Made by a program: the position numbers and the translations under genes. 59,891 nucleotides of DNA, taken from assembly GCF_900101855.1 (NCBI RefSeq), contig NZ_FMVC01000008.1, positions 1 to 59,891 on the forward strand, written 5' to 3'. The notes beneath the pieces were generated by a model. It was not told where the DNA came from. It saw nothing but the letters and a program-made list of their open reading frames with translations, and searched no databases. Source of the DNA: Flavobacterium anhuiense (GTDB lineage Bacteria > Bacteroidota > Bacteroidia > Flavobacteriales > Flavobacteriaceae). This document shows positions 16,939-24,386 of this stretch, piece after piece. The first letter of the stretch is position 1; the number at the start of each line of letters is the position of its first letter.

Positions 16939-19258
16939 TGCCGCATTCCTTTTTGCCTGTGGAATAATTTATGCCTGTGCAGATGGAGATTGGGATTATT
17001 TTGGTGCTTATAATTCAAACTTTACTCCAGAAACTTTTGCCGACAAATCATACTCTCCTCTGTTTTTATCGGGTGGAATTTTCTACGGAATTGGTTTTGA
17101 TACCCAGCATAATTCGCGTTTCAATAAAAATATAAAATCAGATTGGGCAGATTATCTTAAAGGAAAAGTCGATACAACAACAGTCAATTATTTTTTAATT
17201 GGAGATGAAAAGCCGAGATATTATTCTGATGAAAAAAATACGATTAAAAACAAAGAAGAAATAACGGATCTGCACGTTTTTTATAAAACAAAAAAAGAAA
17301 ACAAAAGCTCTCAAAAATGGGGCAAAAAGCTGAATTTGAAAGATGAGAAAGTAAAAAACTTTGTTGAATTTTTGTATTTGGCTCAAAAAATAGAAACCGT
17401 TTCAATTGGCGAAGATTATTGGAGTTATGATCCTGTTGTGGCAAAAACTTTCAATGATGCCAAAATGATTCAATCAATCGAAAATGTATACAATACTTTG
17501 TCTGATCCGTTTTTAAAAAACAGATATTGGTTCCTCACTATGAAGGCGCGTTTTTATAGTAATGACAAACAAAAAGCAATTGACTTTTTTAACAAAACCG
17601 AAAGTTCTGTTGCCAAGAATACTTTGTATTATCGTGCTTTGGCGTATGTTGCCGGAATAAATTATAAGCAGAAAAAATACGCGACTTCAAATTATTTATA
17701 CGCTCAGGTTTTTGACAAATGTCCAGAATTAAGAGTGGTTACGGCTTATAGTTTCAAACCAAAAAGCGAATCTGATTGGACTAAGGCTTTAGCCATGGCA
17801 AAAAACAATAAAGAAAAAGCAGCGCTTTGGGCAATTCACGGATATTATAAAGATGAAAAACAGGCGATTGAAAAAATCTACGAGTTAGATCCGAAAAGTG
17901 AACATTTAAATTATCTAGGAACGAGATTGGTTAATTCGCTAGAGCAAAAAATAAACAATTCATTTCAGGTGAGCAGCGGAGATTATAGCAAGCCGCCAAC
18001 ACCGCAGACTGTTGCAGAGAATAAAAATGAAAACAAAGCAAAAGTTGACAATAGTGCAGTTGATTTAATTGCAAAAATTTCTGCTGCTGGAAATACCGAA
18101 AAACCATACTTATGGGATCTTGCAATTGGATATCTTCAAACGCTAAAAGGCGATTATGCTAATGCGGATAAGAATTATACGAAAGCTGAAAAAACACTTC
18201 CAAAAACAGAATTGGCTAAATATCAAATTCGATTATTGCGTTTTGTAAATAATTTGAGCAAAATAGATAAGCTGACTGATAAAAACGAAAAAACAATTCT
18301 AGCCGATTTGAATTGGCTGTATTATGAACTTCCTAAAAATTATAAAGGACAAGAATTTCGTTATCAGAATGCTTCATCATGGAGCAGAAGTTATTTGTCA
18401 AATCTTTGTAAAGAAAGCGGCAATTTGGTTATGGCTGAAATTTTTGGTGAATCTCGTTATAGTTATTGGAATGATGGAAATTCGTTTTATGATGATGAGA
18501 AGAAATTATTGGGAATTAAAACATTTTTGGCAAAACCAAATAAAACTGAAATAGAAAATATTGGCGCAGGAATTTATAGTTTGAAACTAAAAGATATAAA
18601 TAATTTTCAAGCAGTTCAGGCGACATTTAAAAACAAAATTCCAGAAGCAATCGAGTTTATGAAACAAACTGATTCGGTTCAATATTATAAATTCTTAGGA
18701 AATCCGTTTAACGGAAGTATAAAAGACTGTCATGATTGTGATCACGCGGCGTATCAGAAAAGAAAATATATTTTTATGGATTTCTTGACTACAATAAAAG
18801 AAATGCAGGATAAATTGGCGCAGAAAGAAGATGTTTACACGAATAGTCTTTTGCTAGGAAATGCGTTTTATAATATTTCTCATTTTGGAAACGGAAGAAC
18901 TTTTTATGAAAACAACATTGTAGGTTATGGTTCTAGTCCATATTCATTTAGAAATACAATGAAAGAAATGATTACAAATAATTCGGTTTCGAAAATGTAT
19001 TATCAAAAAGCTTTTGAAGCAGCATCAAACAAAGAGCAAAAAGCAAAATGTTTGTATCTGATTTCAAAATGTGAAAGAAATGAATATTACAATAAAAAAT
19101 ACAATAACGTAAACAGCTATTGGGAAATTCAAGATGATAAAGTTAATTTTATTGCCTGGAATTCATTCAAAGCTTTAAGAAAAGATTATTCTGACACCAA
19201 ATACTATCAGGATGTAATTGCAGAATGCGGTTATTTTAATACATATATAAATCAATAA
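16898..19258 (+). CDS. TPR-like exported protein of unknown function
   Basis: This 786-residue protein has an N-terminal hydrophobic signal (LFLGFSAAFLFACGIIYACA); the Cys in FLFAC may be lipidated. Several helical hairpins look like tetratricopeptide repeats (for example YYRALAYVAGINYKQKKYAT, WDLAIGYLQTLKGDYANADK, YQKAFEAASNKEQKAKCLY). It contains a CHDCDHAAYQKRK segment but no recognised enzyme motif. It overlaps the upstream lipoprotein gene by 41 bp and is followed 8 bp later by methylmalonyl-CoA epimerase. A scaffold role at the envelope is only a guess. Confidence 0.7.
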   Translation: MKRIFLSKLFLGFSAAFLFACGIIYACADGDWDYFGAYNSNFTPETFADKSYSPLFLSGGIFYGIGFDTQHNSRFNKNIKSDWADYLKGKVDTTTVNYFLIGDEKPRYYSDEKNTIKNKEEITDLHVFYKTKKENKSSQKWGKKLNLKDEKVKNFVEFLYLAQKIETVSIGEDYWSYDPVVAKTFNDAKMIQSIENVYNTLSDPFLKNRYWFLTMKARFYSNDKQKAIDFFNKTESSVAKNTLYYRALAYVAGINYKQKKYATSNYLYAQVFDKCPELRVVTAYSFKPKSESDWTKALAMAKNNKEKAALWAIHGYYKDEKQAIEKIYELDPKSEHLNYLGTRLVNSLEQKINNSFQVSSGDYSKPPTPQTVAENKNENKAKVDNSAVDLIAKISAAGNTEKPYLWDLAIGYLQTLKGDYANADKNYTKAEKTLPKTELAKYQIRLLRFVNNLSKIDKLTDKNEKTILADLNWLYYELPKNYKGQEFRYQNASSWSRSYLSNLCKESGNLVMAEIFGESRYSYWNDGNSFYDDEKKLLGIKTFLAKPNKTEIENIGAGIYSLKLKDINNFQAVQATFKNKIPEAIEFMKQTDSVQYYKFLGNPFNGSIKDCHDCDHAAYQKRKYIFMDFLTTIKEMQDKLAQKEDVYTNSLLLGNAFYNISHFGNGRTFYENNIVGYGSSPYSFRNTMKEMITNNSVSKMYYQKAFEAASNKEQKAKCLYLISKCERNEYYNKKYNNVNSYWEIQDDKVNFIAWNSFKALRKDYSDTKYYQDVIAECGYFNTYINQ

Positions 19259-19266
19259 TTGAAGTA

Positions 19267-19671
19267 ATGGTAAACAAAATAGAACATATCGGGATTGCTG
19301 TAAAAAACATGGATGATGCGAATGTTTTGTTCGAAAAAATGCTTGGCGTTCCGTCTTATAAAATGGAAGCAGTAGAAAGCGAAGGCGTATTAACTTCTTT
19401 TTTTCAAACCGGAAATAATAAAATCGAACTCTTGGTAGCAACAAATACTGAAAGTCCGATTGCTAAATTTCTGGAGAAAAAAGGAGAAGGCATTCATCAT
19501 ATTGCATTTGATGTTGATGATATCGAAGCTGAAATTGCACGTTTAAAAAACGAAGGTTTTGTCTTGATTAACGAAGTTCCGAAGCAAGGAGCCGACAATA
19601 AATTGGTTGTTTTTCTGCATCCAAAGAACACAAATGGAGTTTTGGTGGAGCTTTGCCAAGAAATTAAATAA
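19267..19671 (+). CDS. mce: Methylmalonyl-CoA epimerase
   Basis: This 134-residue protein is a vicinal-oxygen-chelate-fold enzyme that interconverts (2R)- and (2S)-methylmalonyl-CoA in propionate/succinyl-CoA metabolism. It has the expected metal ligands: His7 in IEHIGIAV, His in GIHHIAFDVDD and the C-terminal Glu in GVLVELCQE, plus the family stretch FFQTGNNKIELL. Length is normal. It follows the TPR-like gene by 8 bp, so it may share its transcript. It is the last chromosomal gene left of the tRNA insertion site. Confidence 0.93.
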   Translation: MVNKIEHIGIAVKNMDDANVLFEKMLGVPSYKMEAVESEGVLTSFFQTGNNKIELLVATNTESPIAKFLEKKGEGIHHIAFDVDDIEAEIARLKNEGFVLINEVPKQGADNKLVVFLHPKNTNGVLVELCQEIK

Positions 19672-19772
19672 AAAAATGTCATTTTAATTTTTAAATAAGA
19701 TGTTGAAAATCAATTTCGTTTTTGAGATTCAAAAAAAGATTTAAAATAAAATTCAAATGATGTCTTAAAATA

Positions 19773-19804
19773 TTTGGAGTGAATGAAAAATAGTAGTAAT
19801 ATTG
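19773..19804 (+). promoter_or_regulatory. Promoter of the CAT-anticodon tRNA
   Basis: TTTG at 19773-19776 and TAATATTG at 19797-19804 resemble the Bacteroidota -33/-7 elements. The second ends 13 bp before the tRNA 5' end, which is a suitable position. Confidence 0.45.
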
Positions 19805-19817
19805 CATCCTCTAAACC

Positions 19818-19891
19818 GGTCCTATAGCTCAGCTGGTTAGAGCACCTGACTCATAATCAGGTGGTCCCTGGTTCGAGCCCAGGTGGGACCA
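19818..19891 (+). tRNA. tRNA with CAT anticodon (Ile2 or elongator Met)
   Basis: The 74-nt sequence folds as a tRNA: acceptor GGTCCTA with TGGGACC (one G-T pair), D stem GCTC/GAGC, anticodon stem CCTGA/TCAGG with loop CTCATAA (anticodon CAT at 19852-19854), and T arm CCTGG-TTCGAGC-CCAGG. No CCA is encoded. Whether it is elongator Met or lysidine-modified Ile2 cannot be decided from the anticodon. Its 3' half (from 19844) is the left attachment repeat of the element that follows, and the gene stays intact after integration. Confidence 0.95.
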
Positions 19892-19893
19892 CT
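19844..19893 (+). repeat. Left attachment repeat (attL), 50 bp
   Basis: The repeat begins at ACCTGACTCAT in the anticodon arm and runs to ACCACT just past the tRNA. It is identical to 36065-36114. The flanking bases differ on both sides, which fixes the repeat length at 50 bp. Confidence 0.92.
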
Positions 19894-19902
19894 AATAAAA
19901 TC

Positions 19903-19934
19903 AAGCCTTTACAGTGATGTAAAGGCTTTTTTAT
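19903..19934 (+). terminator. Terminator downstream of the tRNA (left copy)
   Basis: AAGCCTTTACA (19903-19913) pairs with TGTAAAGGCTT (19918-19928) over a GTGA loop and is followed by T-rich DNA. A near copy lies at the same distance beyond the right repeat, so the element carries a terminator resembling the one it displaced. Confidence 0.8.
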
Positions 19935-19941
19935 TTTCATA

Positions 19942-19961
19942 TGACGAGCATTTGACGAACA
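19942..19961 (+). repeat. Left arm-type direct repeat of the element
   Basis: Two TGACGARCA units in tandem separated by TT (TGACGAGCA, then TGACGAACA) lie 49 bp inside the left end. The same arrangement, with one mismatch over 20 bp, lies near the right end at 35937-35956 in the same orientation. Integrase arm-binding sites are the likely role. Confidence 0.6.
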
Positions 19962-20020
19962 TCAATTGTTTTATAATCAATTAGTTTTGTTTACTTTTAT
20001 ATAACTTAATTAATTATAAT

Positions 20021-20842
20021 ATGACCATTTATATCTACATCTTGTCATTTATTCTGATTTTTGCGAGAATTGTTGTTCCTGTATATCTGCTTTTTAGATT
20101 GTTTTTCATAGTTAAACCTCTATTTGTAAATTTATATTTTGAAGAGAAATTTAGATATTATGTAGGAATTAATAAAAGTAGGTTGTTGATCTTGCTTCTA
20201 ATTTTCCTTTTATCATTTTTATTAGGAGTCATTCTTGGTAAAGAAGTTTTGAGTGTTTCAGAAACTTACAAAATCTTATTAAACCTCTTTTTACTTGTTT
20301 TTACCCAGTTTCTATTGTTTTATATGTTTGAAATAAAAACACCTAGGAGTATTTTTAAAATAGTAAAAGATTGTCTTGAAAACCCAAGCGAAATATTTAA
20401 ACAAAAGGAAGTTGTTTTTGAAGAAAGTGATGTAATTGGATCAATGAATCAGAATGGTGTGAATTTTAAAGATGCCATAAATTTGACCAATGGAGATATT
20501 ATTAAGCAGATTCATCAAAGAGAGTTTGATCTAATAATAGAGAAGTATATTAATATTTTTCGAGATAGTTCTTCAATTGAAAATCTTTATAAGTTATGCA
20601 ATGGAATGGAAATAAAAGAAGGATCAATTTCAATAAGAATAAATAATAAAAGAAATTCAAAACAGAACATAATTGAAATATTGACATCACTTTTCAATAT
20701 TCAAAAAAATTGGAATTCACATATTAAAGATAAAACAAACACCAAAATTATTGATTTTTTTAATAAATATATTAGAATAAATGATGGAGATAAAATTTTA
20801 CACCTTAATGATTTTACACGATTATTTGAAAAATTGCCTTGA
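20021..20842 (+). CDS. Membrane protein of unknown function (element-borne)
   Basis: This 273-residue protein has three N-terminal hydrophobic segments (about 3-35, 54-77, 88-107) and a charged, mostly helical cytoplasmic C-terminal part rich in Asn, Lys and Ile. No domain is recognised. It is the first gene inside the left end of the element and is followed by a spacer with inverted TTTACA motifs before the HTH gene. Its base composition is very AT-rich. A role in element maintenance, entry exclusion or defence is possible from position but not shown. Confidence 0.65.
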   Translation: MTIYIYILSFILIFARIVVPVYLLFRLFFIVKPLFVNLYFEEKFRYYVGINKSRLLILLLIFLLSFLLGVILGKEVLSVSETYKILLNLFLLVFTQFLLFYMFEIKTPRSIFKIVKDCLENPSEIFKQKEVVFEESDVIGSMNQNGVNFKDAINLTNGDIIKQIHQREFDLIIEKYINIFRDSSSIENLYKLCNGMEIKEGSISIRINNKRNSKQNIIEILTSLFNIQKNWNSHIKDKTNTKIIDFFNKYIRINDGDKILHLNDFTRLFEKLP

Positions 20843-20844
20843 TC

Positions 20845-20978
20845 GCTATGTAAAATTTGATTACTCAAATATGTTTTTTAAAGATAAAATAAGCTAAAGT
20901 GATTTGTTCTGTTTGAGAATTTATTATTATTAGTTATTTTAAATATGTAAATTGTTTTTACACGATTTTTTACATAGC
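20845..20978. promoter_or_regulatory. Inverted-repeat control region upstream of the HTH gene
   Basis: GCTATGTAAAA (20845-20855) and TTTTACATAGC (20968-20978) are perfect 11-bp inverted repeats. Between them TGTAAA-N5-TTTACA (20946-20962) is a further perfect dyad. Three TGTAAA-type half-site pairs before a DNA-binding protein gene look like an operator region, possibly autoregulatory. Confidence 0.5.
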
Positions 20979-21020
20979 CAAACCTGCGTAAACTTGTTTC
21001 ATAATTTAAAAATTAGAAAT

Positions 21021-21356
21021 ATGGATGCAAGTAATTTTACTTCCAAAATTGATCGATTGGAATTGATCGTAATGGAACTAGCAAAGAAACAAGATGCGTT
21101 TATTAAAAAGGCATTAATGAAACTATCTTTAAATAGTAAAGATGTTTATTCCTCTGAAGAAGCTGCCGAGTTTTTATCAATAGAGGTCAAATACATTTAT
21201 CAGCTTACCCACCAACGAAAGATTAGATATTCCAAGAAAAAAGGTCAGAAGAAAATCTATTTTAGAAAAGCAGATCTTCTTGATTATTTAAACGGAGAGA
21301 TCATTAGTACTACTGAAGATCTTGAAAACACAAATGCTGCTTTGTGGAGAAAATAA
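21021..21356 (+). CDS. Helix-turn-helix protein, excisionase/MerR-like
   Basis: The start is placed at the ATG at 21021 (MDASNFTSKIDRLELIVMEL), giving 111 residues; an upstream in-frame ATG at 20952 would translate through the operator-like repeats and adds an atypical leader. The N-terminal part is a short coiled coil. The C-terminal part, YSSEEAAEFLSIEVKYIYQLTHQRKIRYSK..KIYFRKADLLDYLNG, is the winged HTH of excisionase/MerR type (helix_turn_helix_17) found in Bacteroidota mobilizable elements. It precedes the helicase gene and may act as excisionase or replication/transfer regulator. Confidence 0.82.
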   Translation: MDASNFTSKIDRLELIVMELAKKQDAFIKKALMKLSLNSKDVYSSEEAAEFLSIEVKYIYQLTHQRKIRYSKKKGQKKIYFRKADLLDYLNGEIISTTEDLENTNAALWRK

Positions 21357-21449
21357 GGCGTTCAACTTCTGCAAAATGAACGCATAAAAATCTTTTATTT
21401 TTTAATCAAATTCTTATGACAAGATTGTAAGGATGATAATTTGAATCTT

Positions 21450-22682
21450 ATGGACTTAGATATTCCTTATATCAGAGTAGGAACTTCCTATTTCAAAATT
21501 ATAGATAAACCTTTAATATCTGGCGATAAAGTAAAAGTAATGGTGCGCTGGAATCGTGAAACAATCATTTCAGATCACGGAAAATCGTTTTTAAACGATA
21601 TATCCAAACTAGATGGATTTTGCTGTATTCCTAATCATTTTGGTTATGAGCAAATTGTAGATGATTTCTATAATACCTATAATGAACTGCCTAACCAACC
21701 AATAGCTAAGGATTTTTCAATTCATGAACTCGAAAAATTGATTCCAAATTCATTGCAATTTATTCAACATGTTTTTGGAGACCAAAGAGAGTTAGGCTTA
21801 GACTATATAAAACTTTTATATGAAAAGCCTACTCAAACATTGCCAATTCTTTGCTTAGTAAGCAAAGAACGATCGACAGGAAAAAGCTCTTTTATAAAGT
21901 GGTTGAAGGCAATTTTTGGAATGAATATGACTTACATAAAAGGCGATTCGTTTGGTTCACAGTTTAATTCTGATTGGGCAAGTATGTTACTTGTAGCTAT
22001 TGATGAAGTGTTTTTTGATAAAAAAGAAATTACAGAACGTTTAAAATACCTTTCTACAACTGACAAAGATAAAATAGAAGCAAAAGGAAAGGATCGACAA
22101 GAAATTGAATTCTTTGCAAAATTTATTCTTTGTTCTAATAATGAAGATAATTTTATTCAAATAGATGAAGAAGAAATCCGTTTTTGGATTCGTAAAATAC
22201 GTACTATAAATACAGAAGATGTATTTTTTCTTAAAAAACTGAACAAAGAAATTCCGTATTTCTTAAAGTACCTGCAAATGAGAAATTTTTTTTCCGAGCA
22301 AAAAACAAGAATGTGGTTTAAACCCGAGCAGATTATGACAGCCTCCTTATTAAAGCTTGTAAATCGAAATAAAGAAGAAATACTTATTCTTGAATTGATA
22401 CATGAATGTTTTGAGAAAATGGAAGAGGATGAGTTGAAATTAGCTCCTAATGATATTTTTATTCTACTGAGGAAGCAAAATAACAGAATAAATATTTCTG
22501 CTAATGAAATAAGAAATATTCTCAAACGATGGGGTTTTACACCAGAAGATAATACAAAGTCTTATTGCGGAGTTGAATTATTGTCGCATGGTGAATTTGT
22601 AAAAGTAGATCGAAGAGGACGTTTCTATACAATTAAAAAGATTTTGTTTTATAAAATATTTGATGCTTTGATGCAAAATTAG
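21450..22682 (+). CDS. SF3-type helicase (D5/DUF5906-like) of the element
   Basis: Read from the ATG at 21450 (an in-frame TTG is at 21441), the protein has 410 residues. A Walker A motif (SKERSTGKSS, about 138-147) and a Walker B motif (MLLVAIDEVFFD) define a viral/plasmid-type SF3 helicase core, with a sensor Asn in KFILCSNNEDNF. The C-terminal region looks like a winged helix (NEIRNILKRWGFTPED). Such proteins unwind origins for phage satellites and mobilizable elements. The array of TGATGCA motifs begins at its 3' end, and the primase gene follows, forming a replication module. Confidence 0.82.
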   Translation: MDLDIPYIRVGTSYFKIIDKPLISGDKVKVMVRWNRETIISDHGKSFLNDISKLDGFCCIPNHFGYEQIVDDFYNTYNELPNQPIAKDFSIHELEKLIPNSLQFIQHVFGDQRELGLDYIKLLYEKPTQTLPILCLVSKERSTGKSSFIKWLKAIFGMNMTYIKGDSFGSQFNSDWASMLLVAIDEVFFDKKEITERLKYLSTTDKDKIEAKGKDRQEIEFFAKFILCSNNEDNFIQIDEEEIRFWIRKIRTINTEDVFFLKKLNKEIPYFLKYLQMRNFFSEQKTRMWFKPEQIMTASLLKLVNRNKEEILILELIHECFEKMEEDELKLAPNDIFILLRKQNNRINISANEIRNILKRWGFTPEDNTKSYCGVELLSHGEFVKVDRRGRFYTIKKILFYKIFDALMQN

Positions 22683-22811
22683 TATAAAGTCTTGTAATTG
22701 AGCTAAACAGATCTGCATCAAAGCTTGCATCAAACTAAAAAACAATCTTTTTTGATGCAAAACTGATGCAGGACAAAAATAAAGTGATGCACTGATGCAA
22801 CTATTGATGCA
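22661..22811. repeat. Iteron-like array of TGATGCA motifs, candidate origin
   Basis: Eight exact TGATGCA/TGCATCA copies occur in 143 bp: plus-strand copies start at 22669, 22753, 22764, 22785, 22793 and 22805; minus-strand copies at 22714 and 22726. A near copy (TGATGCT) is at 22661. The block starts in the last codons of the helicase gene and ends before the primase gene. Its position between the two replication genes suggests an iteron-type origin recognised by an element protein. Confidence 0.65.
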
Positions 22812-22952
22812 GTTCAATCTTAAGGTAATCAATGGGTTACGTGGTATTTACATCAAAACATCAAAAAAAGAAAAAATTATAGTTCTTTCTTTTTCATTAG
22901 CAAATGAACAGCTTGTTCAAAATCAAATAGAAGATTTATTAAAAAAACAATT

Positions 22953-23885
22953 ATGGAAAAGTTCAATTGTAAAAGTGCAAATCAAATTGATTTGGTCAAT
23001 TATCTGGAAACATTAGGACATGAGCCATCAAAAATAAAAAATCAGGATTATTGGTATCTATCGCCATTTCGAAATGAAAACACACCTTCTTTTAAAGTGA
23101 ATCAGAAATTAAATTGTTGGTATGACCATGGATTAGGCAAGGGAGGAAATGTAGTTGATTTTGGGATTGAATATTTTAGATGTAGTGTTTCTGAATTTTT
23201 ACAACTTTTAAAAGGTAATAGCATTTCCTCCGGTATAAGTTTATCACTTAAAAATGATAATCAACAGTCTTCAAATCTAAGAATTGCAAATGAAAAGAAA
23301 GATAATCCCCCTGATAAAATTATCATTGGTGATGTACGGACATTGGAAAATAAGTTGTTGATGGCTTATTTAGATAAACGAAGCATTTCACAAGAGATCG
23401 CAAGACAACATTGTAAAGAGGTTGATTTTTGTTTAAATAATCGAAAGCATACTGCTATTGGATTTCTGAATATTTCAGGAGGATATGAATTACGTAGTGA
23501 AAATTTTAAAGGTAGCAGCTCACCAAAAGATATCACTTTCATAGATGCCCAAGCAAAATCAGTAGTCGTTTTTGAAGGCTTTTTTGACTACCTCTCTTAT
23601 ATAATGATGAATCAAAAATCAGTTAACCTACAAACAAATTTCCTGATACTAAATTCCCTGTCTTTTTTTAAGAAGTCTCTACAATTAATGGAAAGACACG
23701 AGAGAGTCGATCTTTATTTAGACAGAGATACAGGGGGCATAAAATGTACTAGTGAAGCTCTACAAAGTGATACTGCAAAATATACCGACCAAAGTTTTTT
23801 ATATGAGCAAAAGAAAGATTTAAACGAATGGTTAAACCAGGAACCGCAAGTTAAACGAGGTCATAGTTTTAGGAGATCTATATGA
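22953..23885 (+). CDS. Toprim-domain primase with degenerate CHC2 zinc finger
   Basis: This 310-residue protein has an N-terminal CHC2-like region (NQDYWYLSPFRNENTPSFKVNQKLNCWYDHGLGKGGNVVDF) and a toprim region (KSVVVFEGFFDYLSYIM... VDLYLDRDTGG). In the zinc finger the first Cys-Pro-Phe-His is Ser-Pro-Phe-Arg, so two ligands are missing, as in many Bacteroidota mobile-element primases. It probably primes replication of the excised or transferred strand, with the upstream helicase. It is separated from the helicase gene by 270 bp holding the iteron array. Confidence 0.85.
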   Translation: MEKFNCKSANQIDLVNYLETLGHEPSKIKNQDYWYLSPFRNENTPSFKVNQKLNCWYDHGLGKGGNVVDFGIEYFRCSVSEFLQLLKGNSISSGISLSLKNDNQQSSNLRIANEKKDNPPDKIIIGDVRTLENKLLMAYLDKRSISQEIARQHCKEVDFCLNNRKHTAIGFLNISGGYELRSENFKGSSSPKDITFIDAQAKSVVVFEGFFDYLSYIMMNQKSVNLQTNFLILNSLSFFKKSLQLMERHERVDLYLDRDTGGIKCTSEALQSDTAKYTDQSFLYEQKKDLNEWLNQEPQVKRGHSFRRSI

Positions 23886-23897
23886 CGTCCGAGTGGT

Positions 23898-23970
23898 AGC
23901 CAGCTATGTTTTGGTAAAACCAAAACGCTGGCTCCCCTCATGCTGCCGCATTCGTTGAGAGGGATTTTTT
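23898..23970 (+). other. Candidate origin of transfer (oriT)
   Basis: AGCCAGC (23898-23904) pairs with GCTGGCT (23927-23933), and inside it GTTTTGGT (23908-23915) pairs with ACCAAAAC (23919-23926), leaving a TAT bulge. A second imperfect dyad (CCCTC ... GAGGG, about 23935-23965) follows. This GC-rich structure in an AT-rich element lies directly upstream of mobC and the relaxase gene, the usual oriT position. The nick site cannot be placed. Confidence 0.5.
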
Positions 23971-24008
23971 TCATGCATCTGCATTCAAAAAATAAATGAT
24001 AAGAGACA

Positions 24009-24386
24009 ATGGAAGAGAAAGAAATAAAAAAGAACAGAGGAGGAAGACCCAAAAAGGCTGTAAAAAGAGATCAGCTGATGGCAATGAAATGTACGCTCTA
24101 TGAGCGTAAAATAATTGAATCCAAAGCTAAAAAATCGAATCTTAGCGTTTCCGAATACCTTCGTGAAATTGGACTCAAAGCAAAGATTGATTATAGGAAT
24201 AAAGCCCTTCCGAAAGAAATTCTAAGCTTTACCGGAGTGCTTAATCACCTGGCAGCCAACCTTAATCAGATAGCCAAAAAGAGAAATAGCAACGATGAAT
24301 TAAGTCCGCTTGAACGAGCAGAATTAAAAGTACAGTCAGGTCGGGTTAAAGATCTTGCTGTTCAAATTAAAAACTTTATGTCATGA
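24009..24386 (+). CDS. MobC-type relaxosome accessory protein
   Basis: This 125-residue protein begins with a basic segment (KKNRGGRPKKAVKRDQ) and has a ribbon-helix-helix region (MAMKCTLYERKIIESKAKKSNLSVSEYLREIGL), then the MobC signature (LNHLAANLNQIAKKRN). MobC proteins bind and open oriT to help the relaxase nick. It lies just after the candidate oriT and overlaps the relaxase start by 4 bp (ATGA), so the two are translationally coupled. Confidence 0.9.
   Translation: MEEKEIKKNRGGRPKKAVKRDQLMAMKCTLYERKIIESKAKKSNLSVSEYLREIGLKAKIDYRNKALPKEILSFTGVLNHLAANLNQIAKKRNSNDELSPLERAELKVQSGRVKDLAVQIKNFMS

Noticed and set aside
20952..21020. Upstream ATG for the element HTH gene
   Set aside because: It would add 23 residues translated through the operator-like TTTACA repeats. 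The ATG at 21021 has an A-rich leader and gives the usual domain layout.
22795..23016. 73-codon plus-strand frame between the iteron array and the primase gene
   Set aside because: It starts inside the repeat array, overlaps the primase start by 64 bp and has no recognisable domain. It could still be a small gene, but the evidence is too weak to list.
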